From NCBI RefSeq assembly GCF_002873455.1, contig NZ_MCUN01000001.1:1-64000 (forward strand): a stretch of DNA of 64,000 nucleotides, read 5' to 3'. This document shows, in pieces, positions 18,330-29,388 of the stretch. A model generated the notes under the pieces. That model saw nothing but the letters and a program-made list of their open reading frames with translations. It was not told where the DNA came from and made no database searches. Numbering within the stretch: the first letter of the stretch is position 1; every line of letters begins with the position of its first letter. The translations under genes and the position numbers were made by a program. Origin of the DNA: Vibrio splendidus. Lineage in GTDB: Bacteria; Pseudomonadota; Gammaproteobacteria; Enterobacterales; Vibrionaceae.

Positions 18330-20216
18330 TCAAGCAAGTGGCAGTTCAGCAACCACCTGATTGAACGCGACTCGAGCTTTCTGAGCTTGCTCTGATAACT
18401 CTACTTTTTTCGCTTGAGCAGTGCTTAGGTTGTTTTCAGCCTGCTCAAGGGCTTGTTGTAGGTTTTCAGGAAGCTCATGTGTTTCCATTTGTGCACCCTG
18501 TTCAAGAACATAAGCGCGGATTTCTTTTTTCACTACGGCAAGGGCTTTGTAAGCTTTACGTTCAAGCTCTGCGGCATCTTGTGCTGCGTCTTTCTCTTTC
18601 TCGAACTGTGCCAGTGCCATACCTTCTGCCGACCATGGATCCATGTCCGGCAGCTCTTCGATGTTAATCGTTGGCTCGATGTAACTCTCTTGGTGACGTA
18701 AATCGAGGCTTGTTGCACGAACGGCTGAGATCATCAACATCACAGAGATAGCCAGTAGAGGTAAACCACCAACAATCGCAGCTGTTTGAAGCGTACTTAA
18801 ACCACCAAGGAACATTAGAATCGTCGGTAGGAATGATAGGGTAAATGCCCAGAACAGACGGTTCCAACGCATTGGCTCTTCCGTTACGTTGTTTTGTACT
18901 ACTGACGCTAGAATGTAAGAAATCGAGTCGAATGTAGTCGCAGTGAAAATAATACACAGCAAGGTAAACACAGCGATAACTAGTGTGCTCATTGGCAGTT
19001 GTGCCAGCATTGAGAAGATAGCTTTGGTTGCGCCTTCTTCGTTTAGGATTGCGACGACATCTAACTCACCAGATAACTGGAGGGATAAACCGTAGTTACC
19101 TAAGATCATGAAAAATAAGAAACAACCTAATGAGCCGAAGAAGATTGAGCCTGATACCATTTGTTTAATGGTTCTGCCGCGAGAGATACGCGCAACAAAT
19201 AAGCCCATGCTTGGTGCAAAAACTAGCCACCATGCCCAGTAAAAAATGGTCCAATCTTGTGGGAAATGCGTGTTTTCGAACGTACCGTAGCCGCCGAATG
19301 GTTCAGCCCACGTTGCCATCACGAAGAAGTTAGACAATAGGCGACCAATCGAGTCTAAGCCCGTTTCAAGCATGAAAATCGTTGGGCCAGCGATTAATAC
19401 GAATACCAATAATCCCATGGCACCCCAGAAGTTGATGTTACTGAGGATCTTGATGCCTTTTTCCAAACCAGCATATGATGAGTAAGCGAATATCGCAGTA
19501 CAAACCAGAAGCACCATAACTTGAGTTAGGTTATTTTTCGGTAAGCCGAATAGGTGGTTAAGACCTTCAGTAATAAGAGGGGCAGCTAAACCTAATGTTG
19601 TCGCAGCACCACCTAATAGACCAAAGATGAATAGGATATCGACAACTTTACCGGCAACACCGCGGCTATGGTGTTCACCCAATACTGGCATCAATGCGCT
19701 AGAAATTTTTAGTACAGGTTGTTTACGTACATAGAAAAAGTAGGCAATAGGAATGGCAGGGATTAGGTAAATAGACCAAGCGATCGGACCCCAGTGGAAC
19801 AAACCATAGGTTGCAGCCCAACGAACGGCTTCTTCACTGCCAGGTTCTAGCTGGAAAGGTGGTGATTGATAGTAGTAAGCCCACTCAATACAACCCCAGT
19901 ACAAGATACTTGCCCCGATACCACCACAGAAGAGCATTGCTGCCCATGATGCGGTTTTGAACTCAGGTTCTTCATCAGCTTCGCCCAGTTTAATTTGTCC
20001 CATGTCACTGAACACAACGTAAACCATGAAGGCACAAGCTGCGAGTCCAAGCGCTAGGTACAAGAAACCGAGTTGGTCTGTCATAAATGTTTTAGCTACC
20101 GCAATCCAGTCTGCTCCTTGCGTCGGGAACATAATCAGCGGGAAGACGATCGTGAGTAGGAGTGCTATCGCACCAAAAAAGGTTGGCTTATCAATAAGCG
20201 CAAAGGAGTTTTTCAC
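18330..20216 (-). CDS. BCCT family transporter with C-terminal coiled coil
   Basis: The 628-aa inner-membrane protein has 12 predicted membrane segments and the BCCT core (betaine/choline/carnitine). Signatures include GGIGASILYWGCIEWAYYY in TM3 and TIFYWAWWLVFAPSMGLFVARISRGRT in the Trp-rich TM8-9 region. Substrate is not evident: glycine betaine, choline, carnitine and DMSP carriers share these features. The cytoplasmic tail (about 525-628) is unusually long, charged and heptad-like (Ala/Glu/Lys-rich). A palindrome (20286-20300) sits 70 bp upstream. Confidence 0.88.
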   Translation of the reverse strand: MKNSFALIDKPTFFGAIALLLTIVFPLIMFPTQGADWIAVAKTFMTDQLGFLYLALGLAACAFMVYVVFSDMGQIKLGEADEEPEFKTASWAAMLFCGGIGASILYWGCIEWAYYYQSPPFQLEPGSEEAVRWAATYGLFHWGPIAWSIYLIPAIPIAYFFYVRKQPVLKISSALMPVLGEHHSRGVAGKVVDILFIFGLLGGAATTLGLAAPLITEGLNHLFGLPKNNLTQVMVLLVCTAIFAYSSYAGLEKGIKILSNINFWGAMGLLVFVLIAGPTIFMLETGLDSIGRLLSNFFVMATWAEPFGGYGTFENTHFPQDWTIFYWAWWLVFAPSMGLFVARISRGRTIKQMVSGSIFFGSLGCFLFFMILGNYGLSLQLSGELDVVAILNEEGATKAIFSMLAQLPMSTLVIAVFTLLCIIFTATTFDSISYILASVVQNNVTEEPMRWNRLFWAFTLSFLPTILMFLGGLSTLQTAAIVGGLPLLAISVMLMISAVRATSLDLRHQESYIEPTINIEELPDMDPWSAEGMALAQFEKEKDAAQDAAELERKAYKALAVVKKEIRAYVLEQGAQMETHELPENLQQALEQAENNLSTAQAKKVELSEQAQKARVAFNQVVAELPLA

Positions 20217-20285
20217 GAGTATTATTCCATTAAAATGAGAGCGGAATTATGTCGTGAACTCGTTTTTTAGGACAAATCGGGTCTG

Positions 20286-20300
20286 TTGTCGTGACGACAA
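20286..20300. promoter_or_regulatory. 15-bp palindrome upstream of the BCCT gene
   Basis: TTGTCGTGACGACAA is a perfect inverted repeat around a central G. An ACAAATCG octamer also occurs at 20273 and 20297. It is a candidate binding site for an unidentified regulator of the transporter. Confidence 0.4.
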
Positions 20301-20386
20301 ATCGATTTTTTGCAATGAAAGAGGCTCAGTGCAATAGGGGAAATGCACTTGGTGTAGTGAAAGGAATGCAGCAAAGGAAGGTAAAG

Positions 20387-20740
20387 TTAAATCAGCGCGA
20401 GGAGGATGCCACCAACCGTTGCCGCTGCGGATAAGTATTGCCCTGCTGAATAAGAGTTATCTTCCTCTTCTTCAATCTTATCTGGGTGATCCATACCAAG
20501 CGCACCATGAGCAAATGACTCAACCTTATCCGTTACGGTTTCATTCTCCGCTGCAACTTTCTTCGCTTCTTTATCTATTTCTTCAAGGGCAGATAATAGG
20601 GCTTTGCCTTCATCGGAAAGCTTAACGGTATTTTGCTCAACCTTAAGAGGTGCAGGCTTTTCAGCTTCAGTGCTTTTAGCTTGTGCGTTCATTTGCGAAG
20701 GTGAATACAGCTGAGTGTTACTCGTTCCTACTGGCGTCAT
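20387..20740 (-). CDS. Hypothetical protein with C-terminal hydrophobic tail
   Basis: The 117-aa frame starts at ATG 20740, which has a strong AAGGAG ribosome-binding site eight bases upstream. The frame reaches further 5' (20800) without support. The protein is hydrophilic, with LSDEGKALLSALEEIDKEAKK predicted helical (about 45-65). An acidic patch (IEEEEDN) follows, then a short C-terminal apolar segment (AGQYLSAAATVGGILLALI) that could be a tail anchor. I recognise no family. It lies between the BCCT gene and chaN, same strand. Confidence 0.75.
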   Translation of the reverse strand: MTPVGTSNTQLYSPSQMNAQAKSTEAEKPAPLKVEQNTVKLSDEGKALLSALEEIDKEAKKVAAENETVTDKVESFAHGALGMDHPDKIEEEEDNSYSAGQYLSAAATVGGILLALI

Positions 20741-20945
20741 ATCGCTCTCCTTACCTATCCTTAAATATAGTATCGGCAGAGGTGTGAAAAACTTGTGCAA
20801 TTAATCATCGTGGTGATGATTTTTTATCCGCACATTACATTTTCGTCTGCTTAGTCAAACTGCTTGGTAATTAAGCAATTCCTATGCCGATAACAATATT
20901 TATCTTAGGGCGCGATTGAAGAAGCCTTTAGCGGACTAGGTTTCT

Positions 20946-20977
20946 CGCTTACCAGGCTTCTAGCTTACCAGACTTCA
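20946..20977. repeat. Two 16-bp tandem repeats
   Basis: CGCTTACCAGGCTTCT and AGCTTACCAGACTTCA follow each other directly (13 of 16 positions alike) in the gap between the hypothetical gene and chaN. Confidence 0.5.
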
Positions 20978-21009
20978 ACTCAAACAAAGCTTAAGTATGG
21001 AGAGCGAGT

Positions 21010-21969
21010 TTAATCGCATTTGATATCGGATCCGCGCTTAGATAGGTGCTTGTATGCTTTCATTCGGTTCTTTTTTTGAACAAAGCGAGTCGGTGGCGAA
21101 AGCACTTCAAGCTGATAGTCACTACTATTCGATGAGATTTCTTCAACTGGGCTGATGATGGCAATTTTCAAATCAGGATTACGACGTAGAATCGATGCTG
21201 CAGTGCCTAAACCACCTTCGGTATGGAATTTACCAGCTACATGGATCACCTGTTGTTCAGGGTTCGATGCTAGGTAATCAACAATCGATTCAGCCATAGT
21301 TTCGTCCCAGGTGACTTGAGCCGCAAACTGCTTTTCTGTTTGCTCTGGCGTGCCGTGATGCATCGAAGCCATGAACTTTTCTTTGTAAGGGCTATCTCCA
21401 GTATCGACTTCGGATGCAACCCAGTTTCGTTGCTCTGAAGATAGCTGATCTAGATAAGTTAAACCTTTACGGCCGATACACTGTACAAAGGGTTTTGGTG
21501 CGTTTGCAGCGATGACATCGACGTCGTTGGTTTTAGCGAACTCCACTAATGCGCGGTAATCACTTTCGTAATTTGGCCAAGCAGCCGCTTGAGACATAAG
21601 AACTTGTTCGCCAATCTCATCATTTAGATATTGGTTTAATGTGTTTTGATGCTCTCGAGTGAATTGTTCCATTGAAAGCGCAATGTTTGATGTGGCATTG
21701 CGGCGCGCTTTTAAGAAGTCGGTTTGAAAGCGATGGATTGCCGAGTGAGTGTGCCATTCGCCAATAAGAACCACATCAGCGTCAATCAGCTGTTTAGGTA
21801 ATGCATTGAGAGAAAGCGCTTCGCCTTGTGGAGACGCGAATTGGTAGTCGTAGAATGTGGAAACGGCTTGCGTTTGCGTGTTAGCCACTTTTTGAGAAGT
21901 GTTGTTTGAAGGTTGATTAGCACAAGCTGTAAGCAGGGTAGCTAATCCGATAAGAATAATACGTTGCAT
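21010..21969 (-). CDS. ChaN-like haem/iron-associated lipoprotein
   Basis: The 319-aa precursor has a lipoprotein signal (lipobox LLTAC, Cys16) and the ChaN/DUF399 fold. The haem-binding-region motifs are LIGEWHTHSAIH and HVAGKFHTEGGLGT. ChaN binds haem at the outer membrane in Campylobacter and is often iron-regulated. The ATG at 21969 is preceded by GGAGGT. A Fur-box-like sequence lies at 22028-22046, overlapping the rlmA stop. It could be co-transcribed with rlmA, or driven from its own promoter in the 75-bp gap. Confidence 0.85.
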   Translation of the reverse strand: MQRIILIGLATLLTACANQPSNNTSQKVANTQTQAVSTFYDYQFASPQGEALSLNALPKQLIDADVVLIGEWHTHSAIHRFQTDFLKARRNATSNIALSMEQFTREHQNTLNQYLNDEIGEQVLMSQAAAWPNYESDYRALVEFAKTNDVDVIAANAPKPFVQCIGRKGLTYLDQLSSEQRNWVASEVDTGDSPYKEKFMASMHHGTPEQTEKQFAAQVTWDETMAESIVDYLASNPEQQVIHVAGKFHTEGGLGTAASILRRNPDLKIAIISPVEEISSNSSDYQLEVLSPPTRFVQKKNRMKAYKHLSKRGSDIKCD

Positions 21970-22027
21970 GAAATACCTCCTTGAAGAACACGCATACTAA
22001 AGGAGGCAAGATGAGATTTCAATGCAA

Positions 22028-22046
22028 ACGATAATCAATATCAATT
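22028..22046 (-). promoter_or_regulatory. Fur-box-like sequence upstream of the ChaN gene
   Basis: GATAATCAATATC fits the 6-1-6 Fur pattern (GATAAT-N-ATTATC) with one mismatch. It lies about 60 bp before the lipoprotein start and touches the end of rlmA. Confidence 0.5.
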
Positions 22047-22860
22047 AAATTTGTTTGCGGTACACTCGCAGCATAAAGTTAGCTTCACAGTTGAATTGCT
22101 CAGCATTAGTGAGTTGTTGTTTAAACTCTTCACTCGCTTTCCAAGCAAACGGCGTCATCTGTAACAGGTCGAATGCGTCTGACCCCGATAGTTCCATCGT
22201 ATAGTTTAGTTGTTCTTGGTGCTCAAGAGTAAAACCTTCGATCATTTCTGGGTCTTCATCGTGCAAGCGAACGCCATTATAAATCGCATCACGTAGCTGA
22301 TACAGGTGTCGGCTGGCTGGTGTCACGGTTATCACCACACCATTGTCTTTGATGGTGCGCTGTAACTCTTCAGCCTTACATGGTGCATAAATGCGCAGAA
22401 TGCCGTCTAAGCTATTTTCAGCAAAGGGTAGGCGATGACTCGAAGCAACAGAGAAATCGACCGCAGGGTAGCGTTTAGCCGCGTATTTGATAGCAATCTT
22501 AGAAATGTCTAGGCCAAAAGTAGCGCCGTTCTTTTCTTGAAGATTTACCGCAATTTCGTTGGTGTAGTAACCTTCGCCACAACCAATATCTAATAGGCTA
22601 GGGGCTGTTTCTGGCAGATAGCTAGAGCATAAACCAACAACGGCTTGGCGCATTGGATCGTAGTGGTTGCCTTCGAGGAAGCGACGACGTGCCTGCATCA
22701 TCTCTTTGTTGTCACCTGGATCTTTTGAGCGTTTGTGGTGCGCTGGCATCAAATTAACATAGCCTTCTTTCGCTAGGTCGAACTGATGGTTCTTTTCACA
22801 TTTAAACGTGCGATCGTTTTGAGATAAAGGTTGGTGACACAAAGGGCATTGGTAAGTCAT
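22045..22860 (-). CDS. rlmA: 23S rRNA (guanine745-N1)-methyltransferase
   Basis: The 271-aa enzyme methylates G745 of 23S rRNA. The N-terminal zinc module (CPLCHQPL, then CEKNHQFD, residues 5-27) is characteristic of RlmA. A SAM-binding motif LLDIGCGEGYYTNEIA follows near residue 90. The conserved KEGYVNLMPAHHKRSKDPGD lies between them. It is transcribed upstream of the chaN-like gene. Confidence 0.93.
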   Translation of the reverse strand: MTYQCPLCHQPLSQNDRTFKCEKNHQFDLAKEGYVNLMPAHHKRSKDPGDNKEMMQARRRFLEGNHYDPMRQAVVGLCSSYLPETAPSLLDIGCGEGYYTNEIAVNLQEKNGATFGLDISKIAIKYAAKRYPAVDFSVASSHRLPFAENSLDGILRIYAPCKAEELQRTIKDNGVVITVTPASRHLYQLRDAIYNGVRLHDEDPEMIEGFTLEHQEQLNYTMELSGSDAFDLLQMTPFAWKASEEFKQQLTNAEQFNCEANFMLRVYRKQI

Positions 22861-22983
22861 TGCGAACTCGAGATAGAAATTTCAAGTCCAAAATTTTAAC
22901 AGGAAGCATAGTGGGGCGCTAGAATAAACGCAGTTGTCTTAGCTAACGGCAATCCGTGAATAATAGAGCCAGTCAGTGAACAG

Positions 22984-23010
22984 ATAGAGCCAACGTATGG
23001 TTGGCTCTAT
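22984..23010 (-). terminator. Stem-loop after the Cache chemoreceptor gene
   Basis: ATAGAGCCAAC (22984-22994) pairs perfectly with GTTGGCTCTAT (23000-23010). There is no clear T-run, so termination is uncertain. Confidence 0.5.
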
Positions 23011-23051
23011 TGGTTATGAGCAAGTCACTGATAAAATAGTAAACTCAGCTT

Positions 23052-25088
23052 CTAGCTAAAGAAGTTAACTTGATTTTTCAACGACTCCGCTTGTTTTTGA
23101 AGCTCGTCTGCACTGTGAGAGGTCTTAGCACTGGTTTCACGACTCTGCTGATTTAGATCGCTGATCGCATGTGCGTTGGCTGCTATCTCTTGAGAAACCT
23201 GAGCTTGCTCTTCTGATGTCGCAGCAATGGTTTCGGCTTGAGAAGCAATAGATTCAACTTGAGAGGCAATCGATTCTAGAGCCGTTCCTGCTTCTTGTGC
23301 TTTATCGAGTACTTGGTTGGCATTCGATTGACTTTGCGTCATCAGGTTCACGGCATTGTTAGTGGAAGATTTTAACTTCTCGATGATGCTCACTACGTCT
23401 TGTACTGATGTTTGTGTGCGATGAGCCAATGTTCTTACTTCGTCAGCCACAACGGCAAAGCCACGTCCTTGATCACCCGCACGTGCAGCTTCTATCGCAG
23501 CGTTCAACGCAAGTAAGTTGGTTTGTTCTGCGATGTCATCAATCATCTTGGTGACGGTTTGAATGCTTTCGCTATCAGAACTCACTTGCTCGATGGCCGA
23601 TGCTGATTTGTCTAATTGATCATTCAGTTGGGCAACATCAATACACACACCTTCAACCACTTCTAAACCTTTCTGGCTGTCTTCATTTGCAAGGCGCACA
23701 TTTTCAGCAATGCTGTTTACTTGTTGCGCTACAGACTCTGCAGAGGTGGCCATTTCTTCAATGGCGGTAACGACTTGCTCTACCTGCGCTTGCTGGCGGT
23801 CAGATTGACTCAAGTTGTGGCTGGCATCTTGTGACACACTGCTTGAGCTATTCTGTACTTGATCACTGGTCGCACGAATCTCACCTACTAATGTATTCAA
23901 CTGGGCTGCCATGTTCGCAACGCCGGTATTTAGGTTGCTGATCTCGTTTTTCGTCTGCTTGCCATTATTTGGAATATGTAAGCTGACTTCGCCTTTTCCT
24001 AAACGCAGCATGTATCCGTTCAAGGTGGTAAGCGGCGTCAATGTGCGGTTTAACACGAAGGTTAATACGACGATGGTAGCGGCAGCAATCAAGGTGGCAA
24101 TAATAGCGATAAGTTTCAACAGTTCGTCACTACCTTTGGTCACTTCCTTGATAAAAGTGCCGCCAAGCAGTTTCCAGTCCCAACCTGGAACTTCGGTGTA
24201 TACAAGGTATTTTTCACCAACCGTTTCTTGAAATTTGTATGGGTATCGAATTAGCCCAGATGATTGTTCAAAGATCTGATTGAAAGGTTTGTTGCCGTCG
24301 TAGTCAGCCACATCAACAATCGATTTACCACCGCCAACGTTAGTTGGGTGCAGTAAGTATTGGCCTTGATGCTCTTTCTCGTTGTCAACAATGATAGTGT
24401 ATCCCGTATCCCCCCAAGAAACAGAGCGTAGAGATTCAAACAGGCTTTGAGTTGCTTCTTCTACTGGCAGACCAATGAAAGAGACACCGTTTACTTTGCC
24501 TTGAGCATTGGTTAAAGGCGCATAGTAGGTGATGTAACGTTGGCCGAAGAGCTTAACTTGAGAGTAATAAGGCTGGCCACTTTTGAGCTTGTTATAGCCT
24601 GGATGATTTTTCCCTAGCGTGGTCGCAACGACTCGTTCGCCAGACGGTCTTTTAAGAGAAGTAGACACACGAATAAAGTCGTCGCCAAATGGGGCAAATA
24701 GGGTAGCTACTGCGCCGGTGTCGCGAGTAAAGCTATCGACGAGCTTGGTGTCATTGATTAGGCTCTCACCATACTGAGTCATGTTAGGAATTGAATGACC
24801 GTTGAACTCAATGTCATAACTTTCAACATAAACACCTGCTAGGTAACCGTTACGAAAGGTGGATTCTAAAACTTTGGCGGTATGCAGGTAGGCATCAAAT
24901 TGACCTGAGATGGTTTTGGCCATCGCTTCTACTTTGGATTGATGTTCTTTTAACGTGTTGTCTAATAATACCTGTGAGGCATTGCGGTACACGAGTGTTG
25001 CAATGGAGCCAAAGGCGATAAGCAAGCACAGTAAAATGACCAACTTAAGTTGGAAGCCAACACTTTGATTTTTGTATTTCTCGAACAT
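23052..25088 (-). CDS. Methyl-accepting chemotaxis protein, periplasmic Cache sensor
   Basis: The 678-aa chemoreceptor has TM1 (about 14-36), a roughly 290-residue periplasmic double-Cache-type domain ([19 protein letters not shown] and similar), TM2 (about 325-348), then HAMP. The MCP signalling domain has the hairpin tip [35 protein letters not shown]. No C-terminal CheR-binding pentapeptide is seen (ends NQVNFFS). The ligand cannot be read from sequence. It is a monocistronic gene. Confidence 0.93.
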   Translation of the reverse strand: MFEKYKNQSVGFQLKLVILLCLLIAFGSIATLVYRNASQVLLDNTLKEHQSKVEAMAKTISGQFDAYLHTAKVLESTFRNGYLAGVYVESYDIEFNGHSIPNMTQYGESLINDTKLVDSFTRDTGAVATLFAPFGDDFIRVSTSLKRPSGERVVATTLGKNHPGYNKLKSGQPYYSQVKLFGQRYITYYAPLTNAQGKVNGVSFIGLPVEEATQSLFESLRSVSWGDTGYTIIVDNEKEHQGQYLLHPTNVGGGKSIVDVADYDGNKPFNQIFEQSSGLIRYPYKFQETVGEKYLVYTEVPGWDWKLLGGTFIKEVTKGSDELLKLIAIIATLIAAATIVVLTFVLNRTLTPLTTLNGYMLRLGKGEVSLHIPNNGKQTKNEISNLNTGVANMAAQLNTLVGEIRATSDQVQNSSSSVSQDASHNLSQSDRQQAQVEQVVTAIEEMATSAESVAQQVNSIAENVRLANEDSQKGLEVVEGVCIDVAQLNDQLDKSASAIEQVSSDSESIQTVTKMIDDIAEQTNLLALNAAIEAARAGDQGRGFAVVADEVRTLAHRTQTSVQDVVSIIEKLKSSTNNAVNLMTQSQSNANQVLDKAQEAGTALESIASQVESIASQAETIAATSEEQAQVSQEIAANAHAISDLNQQSRETSAKTSHSADELQKQAESLKNQVNFFS

Positions 25089-25331
25089 TAATTCACTATC
25101 CTGTCTTTATTGAGGTGTTGTTAAGTGGTTTAAAGGACGTTTGTTATTGATTTTTCTATCATAGGTACTTATGTATCGGCGGTAATTGATAATAATTAAT
25201 GTATTGGTGGTTTTATTTATAAACTAGATTGATGAGAGCTAAGTGGTGTGGATTTTAACGAAGAGGCGATGGGCTATGAGCTTGTGTGAAGATGTTGACT
25301 GCTGGGCGGTTCGTGTGAGGTTAGGGACAAT

Positions 25332-25361
25332 AAAAAATGCAGCTCGGTTAGCTGCATTTTT
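25332..25361 (-). terminator. Terminator after yeaD
   Basis: Perfect 12-bp stem AAAAATGCAGCT / AGCTGCATTTTT, with A- and T-runs on both sides (25333-25361). The remaining 25089-25331 gap holds nothing I can identify. Confidence 0.85.
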
Positions 25362-25386
25362 GATTCTAATTAAATTCGCTAGACGA

Positions 25387-26271
25387 CTAGTTTGAGGTGA
25401 TCACCGTAATTAGCTGGTGGCTTTCGCCGGGTTGCAACGTTTTGCCCGCTTCTAGGCTTGGTGCATGCAGTGTTGACTCGACACACATCATGGTTAGATA
25501 ACCGTCGTCTTGCATGTCGCCCATAGCTGTTGCGCCCTCTGCCCATGGGTTCCACAGTACTGCAGAATTATGACCGTGGTTTTCAACCGTTAGTGTGCGA
25601 TCCAGCTTTTTGTCAGCAACAAAGATCTGCGCTTCTGGTTGTGTGTAAACACGGTCAATCGTGTCGGCCAGGACAAGTTCAGAACCACCTTGGCAGATCT
25701 TGCCGCCTTGTAGGCTGTCTATGTACTCAGCGCCCATACCTGTTGTGGTTGTGCTGTGAATATCACCAACATTTAGGTAAGTGTGTAGTGCTCCAGAGAA
25801 AGTCCATGGTTGCGAATCAGTGTTCTTTACATCCAAGGTAACTTTTAGTTGATCGCCAATCTCAACATTCAAACGTGCATCGAACTGATGCGGCCATACT
25901 GCCAGGGTCGCTTCGCTAGGCTTTAGACCTAGGCTTACAATAACGCCAGATTCGCTCTCACGGTGCTCAACTAGTTGCCATTCGCTTGAACGTGCAAAGC
26001 CATGTGCCGGTGCTGCAATGCGACCAAACCAAGGCCAACATACTGGAATACCGCCACGTAGGGCTGTTTTCCCGTCGAATTTAGCCTGTTGGCTCATCCA
26101 AATCAGGTCTTCTTGACCTTGAGGTTGGAATGACACCACATGGCCGCCAAACAATGAAATCGCTGCGTTTGCTTTATCGTGGATAACGCGAACCAGTTTT
26201 ACACCTTCGTGTTCAACGATAGTGATGTTGTCAGAAAGTACTGTCAGTGTAGGTAGAGTAGATAAATCCAT
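25387..26271 (-). CDS. yeaD: D-hexose-6-phosphate mutarotase
   Basis: The 294-aa galactose-mutarotase-like beta-sandwich enzyme interconverts anomers of glucose-6-phosphate. The substrate-site motifs are RGGIPVCWPWFG near residue 72 and GALHTYLNVGDI near 160, and a conserved WNPWAEGATAMGDM near 240. It lies just downstream of gapA, as the yeaD-gapA pair does in E. coli, but with a terminator and 270 bp between them. Confidence 0.93.
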   Translation of the reverse strand: MDLSTLPTLTVLSDNITIVEHEGVKLVRVIHDKANAAISLFGGHVVSFQPQGQEDLIWMSQQAKFDGKTALRGGIPVCWPWFGRIAAPAHGFARSSEWQLVEHRESESGVIVSLGLKPSEATLAVWPHQFDARLNVEIGDQLKVTLDVKNTDSQPWTFSGALHTYLNVGDIHSTTTTGMGAEYIDSLQGGKICQGGSELVLADTIDRVYTQPEAQIFVADKKLDRTLTVENHGHNSAVLWNPWAEGATAMGDMQDDGYLTMMCVESTLHAPSLEAGKTLQPGESHQLITVITSN

Positions 26272-26455
26272 TACATGATCCTTCTAAGGAAATTGAATTC
26301 AAATGCTGACTAGAATGATGCTTGCGATGGGTATGACAAGCAAAGCCAGAATTGGAATTGAATCTTGCGTTTTGACTTAAGTTTTAGGTTAAGTGTTTGA
26401 CTAGCCAAGGCATTGTGACGAACGAGATAGACGTTGTTTAAAAGATAGCAGGTAT

Positions 26456-26485
26456 TAAAAAGGCGACACTAAGGTCGCCTTTTTC
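26456..26485 (-). terminator. Terminator after gapA
   Basis: Stem AAAAAGGCGAC / GTCGCCTTTTT (26457-26484), with a T-run on the minus strand. Confidence 0.87.
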
Positions 26486-26543
26486 AAAGTCTGCTCAAAA
26501 CAGTCTTCGCTAATGCTTATCTAAAGCGATTTCTAAAAAGAAA

Positions 26544-27665
<1,122 letters not shown>

Positions 27666-27897
27666 TTAACAATTGGGCGTAAGTGGTTGAAAATTGACCA
27701 TTGCAAGTGGCTCTGTACCCTTCCAGTTGGGTAAAATACCCCTAAATGATGATTCACTTATGAGTGTATATGTACAATGTTTCCTGGTGAGAAAGTATGT
27801 GCTACAAAACGACTCATATGCAAGCCTTTATAGAAAAAAGTAAATATAATAACTGAGAATGTGGAGATATATTAACGTGGTTCAAAAGGGAGGAAAT

Positions 27898-28296
27898 ATG
27901 ATAAAGCCTGATGAATACTGGCGTGAGCGCCTAACGGACGACGAATTTGCTGTGTGCCGTGAACGTGGTACTGAAGCCCCATATAGCGGTAAGTTACTGC
28001 ACAACCATAAGACGGGTGTCTATAGCTGCACATGCTGTGAAAGCCCTTTGTTTCTGTCGGATAACAAATATGATTCTGGGTGCGGTTGGCCAAGCTTTGA
28101 TGCCCCAGTAAGTGATGAAGCGGTACGCTATATAGAGGATCTAAGTCACGGAATGAAGCGTGTGGAGATCCGTTGTACCGCATGTGATAGCCATTTAGGT
28201 CACGTTTTTCCTGATGGTCCACAGACAACAGGTGAGCGATTCTGTGTTAATTCTGTGTCGTTAATTTTCAACAAAAATGACAAAAGTACGAAATAA
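27898..28296 (+). CDS. msrB: Peptide-methionine (R)-S-oxide reductase
   Basis: The 132-aa enzyme reduces methionine-R-sulfoxide in proteins. The two zinc CxxC motifs (CTCC, CTAC), [20 protein letters not shown] and the catalytic Cys in GERFCVNS are all present. The ATG at 27898 follows the ribosome-binding site AGGGAGGAA. An upstream in-frame ATG (27859) has none. The 358-bp gap to gapA (27540-27897) shows only the two divergent promoters' AT-rich sequence. Confidence 0.95.
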   Translation: MIKPDEYWRERLTDDEFAVCRERGTEAPYSGKLLHNHKTGVYSCTCCESPLFLSDNKYDSGCGWPSFDAPVSDEAVRYIEDLSHGMKRVEIRCTACDSHLGHVFPDGPQTTGERFCVNSVSLIFNKNDKSTK

Positions 28297-28385
28297 CTTG
28301 TAACTATTGTTTAATCCTTACAGGTCGTACTTGTCGATTAAGGACTACAGAGCAACCCAAGATTTCAGAATTAAATCTAGTACAA

Positions 28386-28421
28386 ATAAAAACAGCTACC
28401 AGAAAGGTAGCTGTTTTTTTT
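28386..28421. terminator. Bidirectional terminator between msrB and the DUF2989 gene
   Basis: Stem AAAACAGCTACC / GGTAGCTGTTTT has an A-run before and eight T after, between convergent genes. Confidence 0.88.
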
Positions 28422-28468
28422 AAGCTGATGGATCGGAAGCTTAGGTTAGAAAGCAATACATGGTGCGA

Positions 28469-29284
28469 TCAGTAATTAGGGACGATTGAAGGGCGGTAAA
28501 TCCCATCCTCTATAGCTCCGACGATGTTGTCTGCGTCTTTATTCAGTTTTTTGTACATCGACTTGTCGAAACGATACAACACAGTGAGCTCAGCTTCAGA
28601 AGCTATGGGTACATCAAAGTCTTTGGCAACCATTGCCCACACGTACGCTTTTTCCATATGTCCAAGGCTGTGGTTGATACTGGCCATCGACTTGAAGATT
28701 TCAGTATTGACGACCGAACCATTAGAAAGCGTTAACGCATTATTGAGTAGCTTAAGCGTTTTTGCATGATCGCGAGTGGTATAGAAGGTGGCTAAGGCAT
28801 ATTGCATTTCTGCAGTATTTAACGCTTCTTTACCTTCTAGTTGTAGGAAACTGCGTCTGGCGTTGGTGTCCCCGGTTTGTGACCACAAGAAGTAAAGCGT
28901 TTCCGGTGTATTGGTTTGAGACAATTCATCTACAATACGTTCAGACTCTTCGATGCTGTGCATTAAAGAGGTAAAGCGACGCTCTTGCAGCTTAGATTGG
29001 TCAATCGTCTCGATCTGCGCCGCAAGCTCTAGGCACTTTTTGTAGGCCGAGATTAATTTGAACTCTTTAATCTTATTGGTTTCGGAGGGTTGCTTCTGAA
29101 CTTCAAATCGATGCCAGATGAGATCAGTACGGGCGACGCGACATTGTCCATCGTTCATATTCAATTGTTCACACTGCAGCCCAGGATTACTTTGGCAGAG
29201 TTGATCGGTATTTTTATTTCCTTCAAGACACCCAACCAGAGTGAAAGGTAATAGGCTAATCGCCAACCATTTCATAATTTTCAT
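28469..29284 (-). CDS. DUF2989 lipoprotein
   Basis: The 271-aa precursor has a lipoprotein signal (lipobox LVGC, Cys19) and an all-helical mature part with Sel1/TPR-like character (AEMQYALATFYTTRDHAKTLKLLNNA; AYVWAMVAKDF). The family DUF2989 is found mainly in Vibrionaceae and relatives and has no known function. It starts at ATG 29284 behind AAGGA. It is convergent with msrB and divergent from yeaC. Confidence 0.85.
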   Translation of the reverse strand: MKIMKWLAISLLPFTLVGCLEGNKNTDQLCQSNPGLQCEQLNMNDGQCRVARTDLIWHRFEVQKQPSETNKIKEFKLISAYKKCLELAAQIETIDQSKLQERRFTSLMHSIEESERIVDELSQTNTPETLYFLWSQTGDTNARRSFLQLEGKEALNTAEMQYALATFYTTRDHAKTLKLLNNALTLSNGSVVNTEIFKSMASINHSLGHMEKAYVWAMVAKDFDVPIASEAELTVLYRFDKSMYKKLNKDADNIVGAIEDGIYRPSIVPNY

Positions 29285-29388
29285 ATTCCTTCACTTGTGA
29301 TCAAATGCACTTATTATCGGTCAGGTTCTTGACTCAATTCTGTTACGGGTTATTTTCTGGTGAAAATTGTTAAAACTAAGGCTTTATC

